From Myroides oncorhynchi (lineage in GTDB: Bacteria > Bacteroidota > Bacteroidia > Flavobacteriales > Flavobacteriaceae), in contig NZ_JAJJMP010000001.1 of the NCBI RefSeq assembly GCF_020905415.1, positions 2,863,501 to 2,927,500 on the forward strand: DNA of 64,000 nucleotides, read 5' to 3'. The notes under the pieces are model-generated. The model was not told the origin of the DNA. It ran no database searches and saw nothing but the letters and a program-made list of their open reading frames with translations. Shown piece by piece: positions 27,404 to 36,746 of the stretch. The position numbers were made by a program, and so were the translations under genes. Every line of letters starts with the position of its first letter. Within the stretch, counting starts at the first letter, position 1.

Positions 27404-27811
27404 ATGGCAAGATTGCTTTCTATCGATTTCGGTAAAAAACGTACAGGAATAGCTGTATCAGATGATTTTCAAATAATAGCATCAGGATTAACGACAGTCG
27501 ATACAGAGCAATTATTGCCGTTCTTAAAAGATTATTTTCAGAAGGAAAACGTAGAGAAGGTAATTATAGGAGAGCCTAAGCGCCTAAATAATGAACCATC
27601 TGAAGTCGTTCCTTTATTAAATAGTTTTATCGAAAAGTTTAGTCAATCTTTTCCTGCTATGCCAGTGGAGAGAATAGACGAGAGGTTTACCTCTAAGATG
27701 GCTTTTCAAACCATGATTGACAGTGGACTTAAAAAGAAACAAAGACAGAATAAAGCTCTGATCGACGAGATTGCAGCAACTATTATTCTGCAAGACTATA
27801 TGAGAAAGTAG
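27404..27811 (+). CDS. ruvX: YqgF/RuvX-type Holliday junction resolvase-like protein
   Basis: 135 residues. RNase H-like fold, with the catalytic Asp in LLSIDFGKKRTGIAV and the second acidic cluster in RIDERFTS, then KALIDEIAATIIL. In bacteria this protein is linked to 16S rRNA 5' end maturation and possibly recombination. It follows purM by 20 bp. Complete and of normal length. Confidence 0.93.
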   Translation: MARLLSIDFGKKRTGIAVSDDFQIIASGLTTVDTEQLLPFLKDYFQKENVEKVIIGEPKRLNNEPSEVVPLLNSFIEKFSQSFPAMPVERIDERFTSKMAFQTMIDSGLKKKQRQNKALIDEIAATIILQDYMRK

Positions 27812-27901
27812 CCGTCAATCATTTTTATATTTATTTAAGAAAAGTTATAATCTAATTCTCTTAAATAAAGAGTAATTTTGCATATAAATAAATCCGATAT
27901 A

Positions 27902-29398
27902 ATGTCAAGTATACAAAAATCAGAGGCTGATGTTGTTTTGATAGGGGCAGGTATTATGAGTGCTACGCTTGGAATCCTATTAAAAGAGCTGAAACCAAAC
28001 TTAAAAATAGAGGTTATTGAGCGTCTCGACAGTGCGGCTGCCGAAAGTTCTGATGCAATGAATAATGCAGGAACTGGACACTCTGCGTTTTGTGAATTAA
28101 ATTATACGCCTGAAAAAGCAGACGGTACAATAGATGCTTCTAAGGCAATCAATATTGTAGAGCAATTCGAAGTTTCTCGTCAATTTTGGTCTTATTTGGT
28201 AAATAAGAACATTCTTAAGAACCCAAGTAATTTTATCCATACAGTACCACACATAAGTTATGTATGGGGAGAAGATAACGTTAACTACCTTAGAAAACGT
28301 TATAATGAGTTACAGAAATATCCATTATTCCAAGGAATGGAGTTCTCTGATAACCATGATAAAATCAAAGAATGGGCTCCATTGATTATGGAAGGCCGCA
28401 AAGATGAAGATGTATGTGCTGCTACGCACATGCTACTTGGTACAGATGTTAACTTCGGTGATTTAACTCGCCAACTTTTCGATTACTTAAAAGAAGAGGA
28501 TGGAGTTAATATGACTTTTAACTGTGAAGTGAGTGATATCAAAAAGACTGGATCTGATTGGAATGTCTCAGCAACCAATAGCAAAGGACAAAAGCGATTG
28601 ATTAAGTCAAAATTCGTATTTGTCGGAGCTGGAGGTGGAGCTATTTTATTATTACAGAAAGCTGATATTCCTGAGAGTAAAGGATATGGAGGTTTCCCTG
28701 TAGGAGGAGAGTGGCTTGTATGTCGCAACCCAGATGTTGTAAAACAACACATGGCTAAGGTGTATGGTAAAGCTTCAGTAGGAGCACCACCTATGTCTGT
28801 GCCTCACTTAGATACAAGGTTTATCGATGGGAAGCATTCATTACTTTTCGGACCTTACGCAGGGTTCTCTACTAAGTTTTTAAAGAAAGGTTCATACTGG
28901 GACTTAATTAAGTCATTAGAGTTAAACAATATCGGACCTATGTTAGGAGCGGGTATGCGTAATATGGACTTGACAAAATACTTAATAGAACAAGTATTGC
29001 AATCTTCTAAATCTCGTTATGCTGCCCTTAAAGAGTACTATCCTAATGCTAAAGAACAGGACTGGAAGTTAGAGCAGGCTGGACAACGTGTACAGGTTAT
29101 TAAGAAAGATAAAGATGGCAAGGGTATCCTTCAGTTTGGTACAGAAGTAGTAAGTGCTGCTGATGGGTCTATAGCTGCTTTATTAGGAGCTTCTCCAGGA
29201 GCTTCAACAGCAACACCTATTATGCTTAAGTTATTGTCACAATGTTTTAAAGAAGAGTTTAAATCTGATCAGTGGCAGGCTAAGTTTAAACAGATGATTC
29301 CTAGCTTTGGGATCAAGTTAAATGAACATCCTGAATTAGTGGCTCAAGTAAGAGATAATACTAGTAAAGCACTAAAAATATATCCACATAATAATTAA
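27902..29398 (+). CDS. mqo: Malate:quinone oxidoreductase
   Basis: 498 residues from ATG 27902. A TTG eight codons earlier overlaps a -7-like TAATTTTG and is less likely. FAD-dependent peripheral membrane enzyme oxidising malate to oxaloacetate and passing electrons to quinone, replacing or adding to NAD-malate dehydrogenase. Visible: dinucleotide-binding GAGIMSATLGILL, AMNNAGTGHSAFCELNYTP, FVGAGGGAILLLQKADIP and GASPGASTATPIMLKLL near the end. Length fits the family (about 490-500). Monocistronic, with a strong terminator. Confidence 0.93.
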   Translation: MSSIQKSEADVVLIGAGIMSATLGILLKELKPNLKIEVIERLDSAAAESSDAMNNAGTGHSAFCELNYTPEKADGTIDASKAINIVEQFEVSRQFWSYLVNKNILKNPSNFIHTVPHISYVWGEDNVNYLRKRYNELQKYPLFQGMEFSDNHDKIKEWAPLIMEGRKDEDVCAATHMLLGTDVNFGDLTRQLFDYLKEEDGVNMTFNCEVSDIKKTGSDWNVSATNSKGQKRLIKSKFVFVGAGGGAILLLQKADIPESKGYGGFPVGGEWLVCRNPDVVKQHMAKVYGKASVGAPPMSVPHLDTRFIDGKHSLLFGPYAGFSTKFLKKGSYWDLIKSLELNNIGPMLGAGMRNMDLTKYLIEQVLQSSKSRYAALKEYYPNAKEQDWKLEQAGQRVQVIKKDKDGKGILQFGTEVVSAADGSIAALLGASPGASTATPIMLKLLSQCFKEEFKSDQWQAKFKQMIPSFGIKLNEHPELVAQVRDNTSKALKIYPHNN

Positions 29399-29402
29399 GA
29401 TT

Positions 29403-29430
29403 AAGCACCTAGATTCTAGGTGCTTTTTTT
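29403..29430 (+). terminator. Terminator of mqo
   Basis: Stem AAGCACCTA / TAGGTGCTT with a 5-nt loop, then T residues. Begins 5 bp after the mqo stop. Confidence 0.9.
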
Positions 29431-29654
29431 ATATCCGTTATTTTAGAAGCTAATCTTTAATAATAATTCGATAAATAAATAATTATTATGGTAATATGTG
29501 GGTACTAATGTATTTTGTTTGTTTAATTAGTGGTTGTTATTTGTTAATTTGTTATAATGATTAATGTATTCATAAAATGTGGTTTTTATCACCTATCTTT
29601 ATGCACTATTTCAGAAGTGTAACATTTTATCAATAATAAGTATATTAATTAGTA

Positions 29655-31694
29655 GTGATCAGGTATCTAAGAATAAATACAAAAGTACTTTATTTGCTTT
29701 TGCCACTAATGTTTTGCTTTAGTGTTATATGGAGTTGTTCTGATAAAAAAAAACATCGTGATTCTGTGCATAGCACCATTAATAACTATATTAATGATTA
29801 TAATGCTTACTTGGCTGATTCATTAGATTTTAAAAAAACAGATTCTATTGGAGAATTAGTGCTTTGCTTGGCTAATTCACGTTATAATAGGGGACTTATA
29901 AGGGAATTTATCTCCAAGACCAATAGTGAAAAGAAGTATAGTGATCGTTTGTTAGACTACTCTGTAATGGAAACAGATACCTTTGGTATAGCTAGTGCTT
30001 TATTATTAACAGGGAAGTATTATACATCCAAGTTTATGACCGATAGTTCGTATTACTATTTTAGTCAAGCAGAGAATTTCTTTTTGAAAATAAACGACTC
30101 TATTCATCTTAGCGAAGTCTATTTTCATAAAGCCTTATTACTATCTAAAAATGGGGTTTACTCCGAGGCGGAAAAACAAATACTTAAATCTGTCAATTAT
30201 AATACAAATGTCACTTCCTTAGTAGGAAGGTTTCGGCAGTATATAATTATTGGTGACGTATTTAGTGGGCTAGGAATGTACGACGACGCACTTCACTTCT
30301 ATAATCAATCCTATGAACTACTAGAGAGCAAAGAATACCTTTATGAAGAATCCTTTCAGGAGATTAACCTAAGGAGAATATACGTACTCGATAACGCAGC
30401 AACAGTATACATGCGCCAAGGTAAGTATAAAGAGGCTACAGAGTTATTAGAGAAGGCGATTAATAATTATGTTGATTTTACTAATATAAATTCGGAGCGC
30501 TATTATGCTTATTTAGCAGTTAATTTAGCAGAGCTTAATATAAAAAAGAAAGAACTTACTTATGTTCATTCTCTACTTAATCAAGCCATCAGGATCGGAA
30601 TTAAAAATAAAAATAGGATTATACTAGATAAAGCTAAATTAGAACTAGCAGAGTATTACTATTTGACCAATCAGCGTGATTTGGCTAAACCTCTTGTTGA
30701 GGGAGTTTTTACAGAAGTAAAGGAAAATGACGATTTTAAATCTCAATTAAGAGCATTAGAAATTTTAATTTCATATGAAGGCAAAAACTCTTCTAAGTAT
30801 TTTGAACAATATGTAGAAATAAGTAAGTTATTTAAAGGAGAAGCTAACCTTGTTAGAAATAATTTTATTCGTATTAAAGAAGAAGCTGATTTACTAGTTG
30901 GTATTAATAAACAACTAGGGGATAAGAATAAACAATTGATGATAATAGGTCCCCTTTTAGTGTTGGTGTTAGGAGGGATATTACTTATTTATATCTACCG
31001 CTCTAAAAAGAGAAAGATAAGACTGATAAAGATGTTTCAGAAGGATACAGAGCAGTATTACAACTCTATTATCAATATTCAAAATTATCTCAACTTAGCA
31101 AAAGATAGAGAACGCGGAAATATAGCTAGAGAACTTAATGATGGAGTGATTAACAAGCTATTTGCAGCTCGCTTTTCTCTGATGCAATTAGAAAGCGAAT
31201 GGATTGAAGATAAAAAGCAGATTCTAGTTAATGAAATAGTGGAAGTAGAGAGGTATATTAGAGAGATATCGCATACTCTTGTGACTGAGAATATAGACAG
31301 GGTACAGGGATTCGAACAGCTTCTAAAAGAACTGATATTAGTGGAAGATAGAAAATCAGATATACATATCAGTATAAGATTTGCCCCTAACTTATCTTTA
31401 GAAACACTTAGTCATAGACAGAAGATAAACATCTATAGATCTTTACAAGAAATATTACTCAATGTTCACCTTCACTCGCAGGCAAATAATTGTAAAGTTA
31501 GTTTTAGATATAAGACAGTAGATTTATTGGAAATAAATGTGATAGATGATGGCAAGGGTTTTGATATCCGTAGTATTGTTAAGGGATATGGACTTTTAGG
31601 TGTTAAAGAGCGAATTGAGATTATAAAAGGGAAATTCTTTATCTCCAGTAATCTAGGAGAGGGGACGAGCTTTATCTTCTTGATACCAGTATAG
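29655..31694 (+). CDS. TPR sensor kinase homologue lacking the phosphoacceptor histidine
   Basis: 679 residues from GTG 29655, chosen because it gives a full signal sequence. N-terminal lipoprotein-like signal (SVIWSC), periplasmic TPR repeats (about 100-400), one membrane segment (about 430-452, MIIGPLLVLVLGGILLIYIY), then a NarL-family-type kinase core. In the dimerisation box ERGNIARELNDGVINKLF, residue 495 is Asn (codon AAT at 31137-31139) where the phosphorylated His normally stands. The ATPase part is intact: LLNVHLHS (N box), DDGKGFD (G1) and GYGLLGVKER (G2). It may regulate or heterodimerise with the next kinase. No response regulator adjoins. Confidence 0.88.
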   Translation: MIRYLRINTKVLYLLLPLMFCFSVIWSCSDKKKHRDSVHSTINNYINDYNAYLADSLDFKKTDSIGELVLCLANSRYNRGLIREFISKTNSEKKYSDRLLDYSVMETDTFGIASALLLTGKYYTSKFMTDSSYYYFSQAENFFLKINDSIHLSEVYFHKALLLSKNGVYSEAEKQILKSVNYNTNVTSLVGRFRQYIIIGDVFSGLGMYDDALHFYNQSYELLESKEYLYEESFQEINLRRIYVLDNAATVYMRQGKYKEATELLEKAINNYVDFTNINSERYYAYLAVNLAELNIKKKELTYVHSLLNQAIRIGIKNKNRIILDKAKLELAEYYYLTNQRDLAKPLVEGVFTEVKENDDFKSQLRALEILISYEGKNSSKYFEQYVEISKLFKGEANLVRNNFIRIKEEADLLVGINKQLGDKNKQLMIIGPLLVLVLGGILLIYIYRSKKRKIRLIKMFQKDTEQYYNSIINIQNYLNLAKDRERGNIARELNDGVINKLFAARFSLMQLESEWIEDKKQILVNEIVEVERYIREISHTLVTENIDRVQGFEQLLKELILVEDRKSDIHISIRFAPNLSLETLSHRQKINIYRSLQEILLNVHLHSQANNCKVSFRYKTVDLLEINVIDDGKGFDIRSIVKGYGLLGVKERIEIIKGKFFISSNLGEGTSFIFLIPV

Positions 31695-31788
31695 TACCCT
31701 TAAATAATGACATTGTTGTATATATTTGCATTGATTTAACCCAGATTTGTATAGTAAGTTTATACTTGTTTATTCTTATATAATTGAT

Positions 31789-33825
31789 ATGATTTTTAGA
31801 GTGTTGAAATATAGCTTGGGGCTGATCTGTCTATTGTTGCTCTTGAATTGTACTAACAGAGTAGACCAGAGAAAAGACAAAATAGCAAGCCTTAGTGAGT
31901 TTGTCAAAAGTTATAACCGTTTTAATTCTACTCATCAGGATAAGGCTGATGCGGATTCGGTAGGTAAGATAATCCTGACACTTAAGAATACTCAAGAGAG
32001 TAGGGATTTGTTGTGCAGATATATTTTGTTAACTAATGCAGATAAGAAGTATATAAATGAATTATTTATAAAATCTAGAAAAAAAGAGGATAAGAAGAAC
32101 GAAGCTCATGCTTATTTTTTAGTAGGTAAACGGCATGCTCAAAATTTCCAAATAGATAGTACTTACTATAATTATACAAAAGCTGAGTTTTTATTTAAGT
32201 CGATTCAAGATTCTGTAAACTTACAAGAGATATACACCCATAAGGCGATAGTTCTTTTGAATAATAGTATTTTTATAGAAGGACAAGAGCAGATTTTAAA
32301 AGCAATGAGTATTAATAAGCATCATAAAGATGCTCGAATTGAATATTCAGAATCTGTAATTATGGCAAATTCTTTAGTAGGACTTGATCAATTGCCTGAA
32401 GCTTTAGATGAATTAGATCGTGCTTTGACACTTTTAACAAATCCAGAGATATCTAAATTCTTTTTGCCTGATGCTATTCGATTGAATAAAATTACTATTT
32501 ATTATAATATAGCAGAGGTATATATCAAGCAGGGTGAATATAAGCAAGCTAAAGACTTAATTCATGGTGTAATTGATAATTATGTAAATGAAGGAACTGT
32601 AATTGATGATATGATGTTAGCACATTTACTTTATAATTTGGCTAAAGTCGATATTAAAAGTAATAACTATAAAGATGTAGAAACAAACCTGACTAAGGCA
32701 ATTAACATACAGTTGAAGAATAAGAATCTACAAGATTATCAAACATATAGAGTCTTATTGGGAGAGTTTTATTATTTGACGCAACGAGATAGTGAAGCGA
32801 TAGGATTATTGGATGACGTAATTCTTTATGCTAAAGAGCAGAGTAGTTTGACTCTAGAACGAGAAGCACTGTCTATATTATTGAAGTTTCGAAAAGAAAA
32901 TTACCAAAATAACTTTATAAGATATGAAAAGATCAACAAACATATTCTAAACGATAATAATATTATTAAAAACACTTTTGCTAGATTGAGTTTTGAAGCA
33001 GATAACCTACAACGGGCTAATCAGAACCTGCAAAATCAGAAAGAATTATTAACAAAGGTAGGAGGCATTGTCTTTTTTGTAGCTATTATCATCTTTTTTA
33101 TCCTTTTGTTTAGACAGAAATCGAAAGAAGTATCGTTAGTTAAATTACTTCAAATAGATACAGAGAAGTATTATAACTCTATTATGAACGTTCAGAATGA
33201 ACTAGCTGAGGCAAGGCATTTAGAAAGAAAAGAAATAGCAAAAGAGCTTCATGAAGGAGTGTTAAATCGCTTATTTGTTACCCGATTCTTACTTATGCAG
33301 GTAAACAAGGATTCAGTGGAGGATCATAAGAGCTCACTGATTAATGAGGTTAAACAAGTAGAACACTATATCAGAGGTGTTTCACATGCCTTGGCAAATG
33401 ATGAAGAGTTTAAGATTAATGAGTTTGATCAGCTGTTAGGCGACCTAATCGCTATTCAAAACAGATGTGAGTCTACTGAGTTTAATCTTCATATTGAAAA
33501 AGGGATTTGCTTTGTTAGGTTGAGCAATAAGTATAAAGTACACATCTATAGAATCGTTCAGGAGTGTTTACAAAATGTACATAAACACGCCGAAGCAACT
33601 CAATGTAATGTCTTGTTTGTTATTAAAAGTAAAACGAGTTTTGAGGTTATTATAAAGGATAATGGCATTGGTTTTAACACTGATATTGTCAGAAAGGGAA
33701 TAGGCTTTGCTAATATCAAGGATAGAATCCTATTTATGAAAAGCAAACTACATATTGTCAGCTCTGGGCTTACTGGAACCAAAGTATTCTTTCTAATCCA
33801 AACCAAAGACATAAAGGAAAATTAA
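31789..33825 (+). CDS. TPR-containing sensor histidine kinase
   Basis: 678 residues from ATG 31789; an upstream TTG at 31747 would bury the lipobox. Paralogue of the preceding gene. Lipoprotein-type signal (LLLLLNC), TPR-rich sensor (about 80-400), a membrane segment (VGGIVFFVAIIIFFILLF, about 425), then the HisKA_3 box ERKEIAKELHEGVLNRLF with phosphoacceptor His488 present (CAT at 33250-33252), and a complete HATPase (LQNVHKHA, DNGIGF, GIGFANIKDR). It starts 94 bp after its partner, so it may have its own promoter. Signal and cognate regulator unknown. Confidence 0.9.
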   Translation: MIFRVLKYSLGLICLLLLLNCTNRVDQRKDKIASLSEFVKSYNRFNSTHQDKADADSVGKIILTLKNTQESRDLLCRYILLTNADKKYINELFIKSRKKEDKKNEAHAYFLVGKRHAQNFQIDSTYYNYTKAEFLFKSIQDSVNLQEIYTHKAIVLLNNSIFIEGQEQILKAMSINKHHKDARIEYSESVIMANSLVGLDQLPEALDELDRALTLLTNPEISKFFLPDAIRLNKITIYYNIAEVYIKQGEYKQAKDLIHGVIDNYVNEGTVIDDMMLAHLLYNLAKVDIKSNNYKDVETNLTKAINIQLKNKNLQDYQTYRVLLGEFYYLTQRDSEAIGLLDDVILYAKEQSSLTLEREALSILLKFRKENYQNNFIRYEKINKHILNDNNIIKNTFARLSFEADNLQRANQNLQNQKELLTKVGGIVFFVAIIIFFILLFRQKSKEVSLVKLLQIDTEKYYNSIMNVQNELAEARHLERKEIAKELHEGVLNRLFVTRFLLMQVNKDSVEDHKSSLINEVKQVEHYIRGVSHALANDEEFKINEFDQLLGDLIAIQNRCESTEFNLHIEKGICFVRLSNKYKVHIYRIVQECLQNVHKHAEATQCNVLFVIKSKTSFEVIIKDNGIGFNTDIVRKGIGFANIKDRILFMKSKLHIVSSGLTGTKVFFLIQTKDIKEN

Positions 33826-33829
33826 CAAC

Positions 33830-33862
33830 AAAAGGGACTGTCTTCACAAGAGAGTCCCTTTT
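33830..33862. terminator. Bidirectional terminator between kinase and creD genes
   Basis: Perfect 10-bp stem AAAAGGGACT (33830-33839) / AGTCCCTTTT (33853-33862), T-rich downstream. Serves the kinase on the plus strand and probably creD on the minus strand. Confidence 0.8.
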
Positions 33863-33883
33863 GTTGTTTTTAATTTTTCAGTA

Positions 33884-35179
33884 TTAGATTTCCACTTGTT
33901 TATCTGCACCGAATTTAATGCGTTTAGAGAAATACATCAAGACTGCGATAACAGCGAATAGTCCAATACTTCCTACAATTAATGCCGCTTCTTTTAATTG
34001 TAACAAGAAGAATAGGAATGCGTACAAGGCAGCTAGTAAGCCAAAGATAGAGGCTGCTATTCTAAGGTTTTTACTCAGTCCATAGATAAACGAAGTAATC
34101 AATAGCACCGTTGCAGATGCCGATATAATATATGCCCATGAGAAGCCTACGTATTCTGCAAATGAGAGTAACAATACAAAGTTAATACACAGCGACAACC
34201 CTACTAAGGTATAGTGAAGTATATTAATGCTTAGGTTCTTCAGATTCTCCATAAAGAAGAACGTCGCAAAGGTAAGTCCAATGAATAAAAGCGCATATTT
34301 AGTAGCGCGATTTACCTTGCTGTAGAAGTCATTTATTTGGATGAACTTCATACCAAATTTGTATGTATCTAATGTCACTAGACTGTCTAGAGAAGTATTA
34401 ATGGGAATAGGTTGAAAGATAGTCCACTTTGCAGACACAGCCTGTGTCTGTTTCTCATCGGTATCGGGAAGATAGTTCCCTACGTATTTAATGTCCTTAT
34501 AATCAGGCTTGATATCTACTTTAGTATCTTTAGCCGAGGCTAAGAAATTGATCTCTGTAGAACCTTTTAGTTTGATTGGGAAGTTGATCTCTGAGATGTT
34601 AAATGTCTCTTTGTCAAACTCGTAACTAAGGAAGTTATAGTTGGTATTTACACCTAAGTCGCGATCAAGTTCAAAAGCCTGACCCGCTACCTTATTAATC
34701 AAAATCTCCTCAGTAAACCCCTTGCTATCTGATATAGAGAATATAAGTTTAGTACTGATAATGTCTGCTGGATCAGTTACCTTTAATTTCTCTATTATTT
34801 TATCCATAGTAGGGAAGCGTGCCTGTACAGCTAAGTTTGTATTGTATAGGGCTACCTCATATAGACTTCTTTTTTTTACTTGCGTTTTGATATCACCAGT
34901 GATAACTTGTTTTTCGGGTACCTGTAAGTAATTAGTGCGATGTGTTAGCACTTTTCCTTCCGCATCTATAGAGCGCTCTTTGTATTCGATAAGGATAAAG
35001 GGACCATATAGGGTTTGTTCTTGACCCCATTTAGAGGTTACCTCAGAGGTTACTTCTCCCTGGAAGTTTTCTCTCTCGCGAATAAGGCTAGTAATAAACG
35101 GTAGTGTGATTAGTAGCATTAGGGATAATACAGCGATGGCGATTCCCTTAAACATTGGTTTTTGACTTTCTTTTATCAT
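33884..35179 (-). CDS. creD: CreD-like inner membrane protein
   Basis: 431 residues. CreD family: one N-terminal membrane segment (IAIAVLSLMLLITLPFI), a large extracytoplasmic domain with WGQEQTLYGPFILIEY and the later SAKWTIFQPIPINTS, then about five C-terminal membrane segments. In proteobacteria CreD is an envelope-stress protein under CreBC control; here the neighbours are a small winged-helix regulator and a membrane protein, so regulation differs. An operator-like site lies 14 bp upstream of the ATG. Confidence 0.88.
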   Translation of the reverse strand: MIKESQKPMFKGIAIAVLSLMLLITLPFITSLIRERENFQGEVTSEVTSKWGQEQTLYGPFILIEYKERSIDAEGKVLTHRTNYLQVPEKQVITGDIKTQVKKRSLYEVALYNTNLAVQARFPTMDKIIEKLKVTDPADIISTKLIFSISDSKGFTEEILINKVAGQAFELDRDLGVNTNYNFLSYEFDKETFNISEINFPIKLKGSTEINFLASAKDTKVDIKPDYKDIKYVGNYLPDTDEKQTQAVSAKWTIFQPIPINTSLDSLVTLDTYKFGMKFIQINDFYSKVNRATKYALLFIGLTFATFFFMENLKNLSINILHYTLVGLSLCINFVLLLSFAEYVGFSWAYIISASATVLLITSFIYGLSKNLRIAASIFGLLAALYAFLFFLLQLKEAALIVGSIGLFAVIAVLMYFSKRIKFGADKQVEI

Positions 35180-35192
35180 GTTTTTTGTTTTT

Positions 35193-35214
35193 AAAGTACT
35201 TTGTTTTTCAAAGT
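35193..35214 (-). promoter_or_regulatory. Operator-like site upstream of creD
   Basis: AAAGTACTTTG-TTTTT-CAAAGT. The core ACTTTG-N5-CAAAGT is an inverted repeat, and the same arrangement recurs at 36173-36194 before the first gene of the operon. Probable binding site of the winged-helix regulator encoded between the two sites. Confidence 0.6.
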
Positions 35215-35230
35215 GATTGGGTAAAAAAAA

Positions 35231-35530
35231 TTATTTCAACGTATTAATCAAATTTTCTAAATAGGCTAGGTGCTTTTGAAAAGCTAGTTTACCTTGTTCT
35301 GTAGCAGCATAAGTCGTATTGGTCTTTCTTCCTATAAATCCTTTGTTGACTGTAATGTAGTTACTTTCCTCTAAGTTCTTAAGATGAGAAGCTAAGTTTC
35401 CATCTGTTAGATCTAGATATTCTTTTAGATCCTTAAACGAAAGGGTATCATTGACCATCAGCCCGCTCATTATTCCTACGCGGATGCGATTGTCAAAGAC
35501 CTTGTTTAATTTTTCTAAATCGAATTTCAT
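35231..35530 (-). CDS. Winged-helix transcriptional regulator of the creD operon
   Basis: 99 residues, a single winged-helix domain: FDNRIRVGIMSGLMVNDTLSFKDLKEYLDLTDGNLASHLKNLEESNYITVNKG covers helices 1-3 and the wing, and the end is a dimerisation helix. Recognition helix is likely LTDGNLASHLKNLEES. From memory, this kind of small MarR/ArsR-like regulator is often found beside CreD or membrane-protein genes. It lies 8 bp after the membrane-protein gene and is predicted to act on the two matching sites at 35193 and 36173 (an inference). Confidence 0.85.
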   Translation of the reverse strand: MKFDLEKLNKVFDNRIRVGIMSGLMVNDTLSFKDLKEYLDLTDGNLASHLKNLEESNYITVNKGFIGRKTNTTYAATEQGKLAFQKHLAYLENLINTLK

Positions 35531-35538
35531 ACAGGTAT

Positions 35539-36168
35539 TTATTTAATTTTGTCGTATTTATTCCAAAGGATAACTCCGTAAAGCAAGTGTACTAAACCAA
35601 AGCCCAGCGCCCAGAATAATAAGCTGTAATCCAGAAAGTAGAATGCTAATAAACCTAAGGTTATCTCTAGTATAGCTATTGCTTTTACCTCTTTTACCGT
35701 ATCTTCTTGGATGCTAAATAAGGCTAATCCGTAGAATAATAATGTAGTAGGCAGTGCTAACTGTAATAGAGAATAGCTGTAGAAGATCACACACAGTACC
35801 CCTGCTATAATAAGAGGAACTGAGAAGCGAACTAATAATCGCTTTGTTGTTGTATTTAAGAAGGATTGACCAAGTTTGCGCGTCTTTCTGATTGTGAAGT
35901 AAAACCCTCCTGTTATCGCTACGATAAATGTGATAATGGCTAATGTCAACAGCATCCCAGCGGTATAAGTAGTCTGATAAGGATCATTAGTGGTAAGGTT
36001 CTCGTAAGTGTACGTAGAAGCAGACTGCCAACTATATAACACAGCAGAAGCTGCTAGCCCACATAGACCAACCCAAATACCACTCCATCCACTTAAGCTT
36101 AAAAACTTAGTTGAACGCTCCATTATAGACTTGATTTGATTTAAATCATCAATAACTTTATTTGTCAT
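35539..36168 (-). CDS. Hypothetical membrane protein, first gene of the creD operon
   Basis: 209 residues with about five or six hydrophobic segments (for example GIWVGLCGLAASAVLYSW, AGMLLTLAIITFIVAITGGF, VPLIIAGVLCVIFYSY, ILEITLGLLAFYFLDYSLLF). The N-terminus (MTNKVIDDLNQIKSIMERST) is cytoplasmic. No known family recognised. The operator-like site at 36173 starts 5 bp before its ATG. Order is membrane protein, regulator, CreD. Confidence 0.75.
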   Translation of the reverse strand: MTNKVIDDLNQIKSIMERSTKFLSLSGWSGIWVGLCGLAASAVLYSWQSASTYTYENLTTNDPYQTTYTAGMLLTLAIITFIVAITGGFYFTIRKTRKLGQSFLNTTTKRLLVRFSVPLIIAGVLCVIFYSYSLLQLALPTTLLFYGLALFSIQEDTVKEVKAIAILEITLGLLAFYFLDYSLLFWALGFGLVHLLYGVILWNKYDKIK

Positions 36169-36172
36169 AGCA

Positions 36173-36194
36173 AAAGTACTTTGAAATACAAAGT
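36173..36194 (-). promoter_or_regulatory. Operator-like site upstream of the creD operon
   Basis: AAAGTACTTTG-AAATA-CAAAGT, the same sequence and spacing as at 35193-35214 apart from the 5-nt spacer. It lies directly before the operon start codon. Confidence 0.6.
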
Positions 36195-36265
36195 TAGTAA
36201 AATAACCTTCACTTGTATGTAATAATTAAAAAAAAGCAGAAATATTTTAATAAGGTGAATTCTAC

Positions 36266-36433
36266 TTAGTCCGGAAAGTTTATTCTATAAAGTATGTGTA
36301 TTATAACAAAAGTAATAACTGTATATGTAAAGACATCAATACCTGTTATTTGGTTATGTAGGTATTGATAAGTTGGGTAGGCTGCACTCAAGACAAGTAC
36401 AATTATAAAATAGATTATTTTTTTTAAAATCAT
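36266..36433 (-). CDS. Small two-segment membrane protein (55 residues)
   Basis: ATG at 36433, stop at 36266, 55 codons. It begins MILKKIIYFIIVLVLSAAYP (first membrane helix), continues through a short polar loop (TYQYLHNQITGID) and has a second hydrophobic segment (VFTYTVITFVIIHILY) ending RINFPD. The positive N-terminus and two hydrophobic stretches make it look like a real small membrane protein rather than chance. It is in the same direction as the creD operon and about 70 bp upstream of its operator. Function unknown. Confidence 0.5.
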   Translation of the reverse strand: MILKKIIYFIIVLVLSAAYPTYQYLHNQITGIDVFTYTVITFVIIHILYRINFPD

Positions 36434-36746
36434 GATTATTTAATTAAATAAAGACAAAGGTAAGTTAATCGTTTATAAAGGTATCAGTAGTTTAATTATA
36501 AATTAGCAAGGCTTATATTAAAGAACAGATTCTATAAAGTAGTTTCAATAGTCATAGATGCTGCTAATGAAGCAATTTCTAAGAAATAGTTTTCACTTGC
36601 TTTAATGTCTCATAAGATATAGAAAATCAAGGAAGGCTTGTGTTCGAGATTTCGATTGAGCAGTATTTTTTGTCAGTTTAGGATTAAATGAAACAGTTGT
36701 AAATAGTAAATTTGTTACTTTGGGTCAATTAATTAAATAATGAATT
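36434..36746. other. Intergenic region before the GNAT-like gene
   Basis: 313 bp without a gene on either strand. A -7-like TAAATTTG at 36707-36714, 32 bp before the next ATG, is the only promoter-like signal; a -33 box is not clear. Confidence 0.4.

Noticed and set aside
31747..31788. TTG-initiated extension of the second sensor kinase
   Set aside because: The ATG at 31789 yields a proper lipoprotein signal; the extension would place it too far inside.
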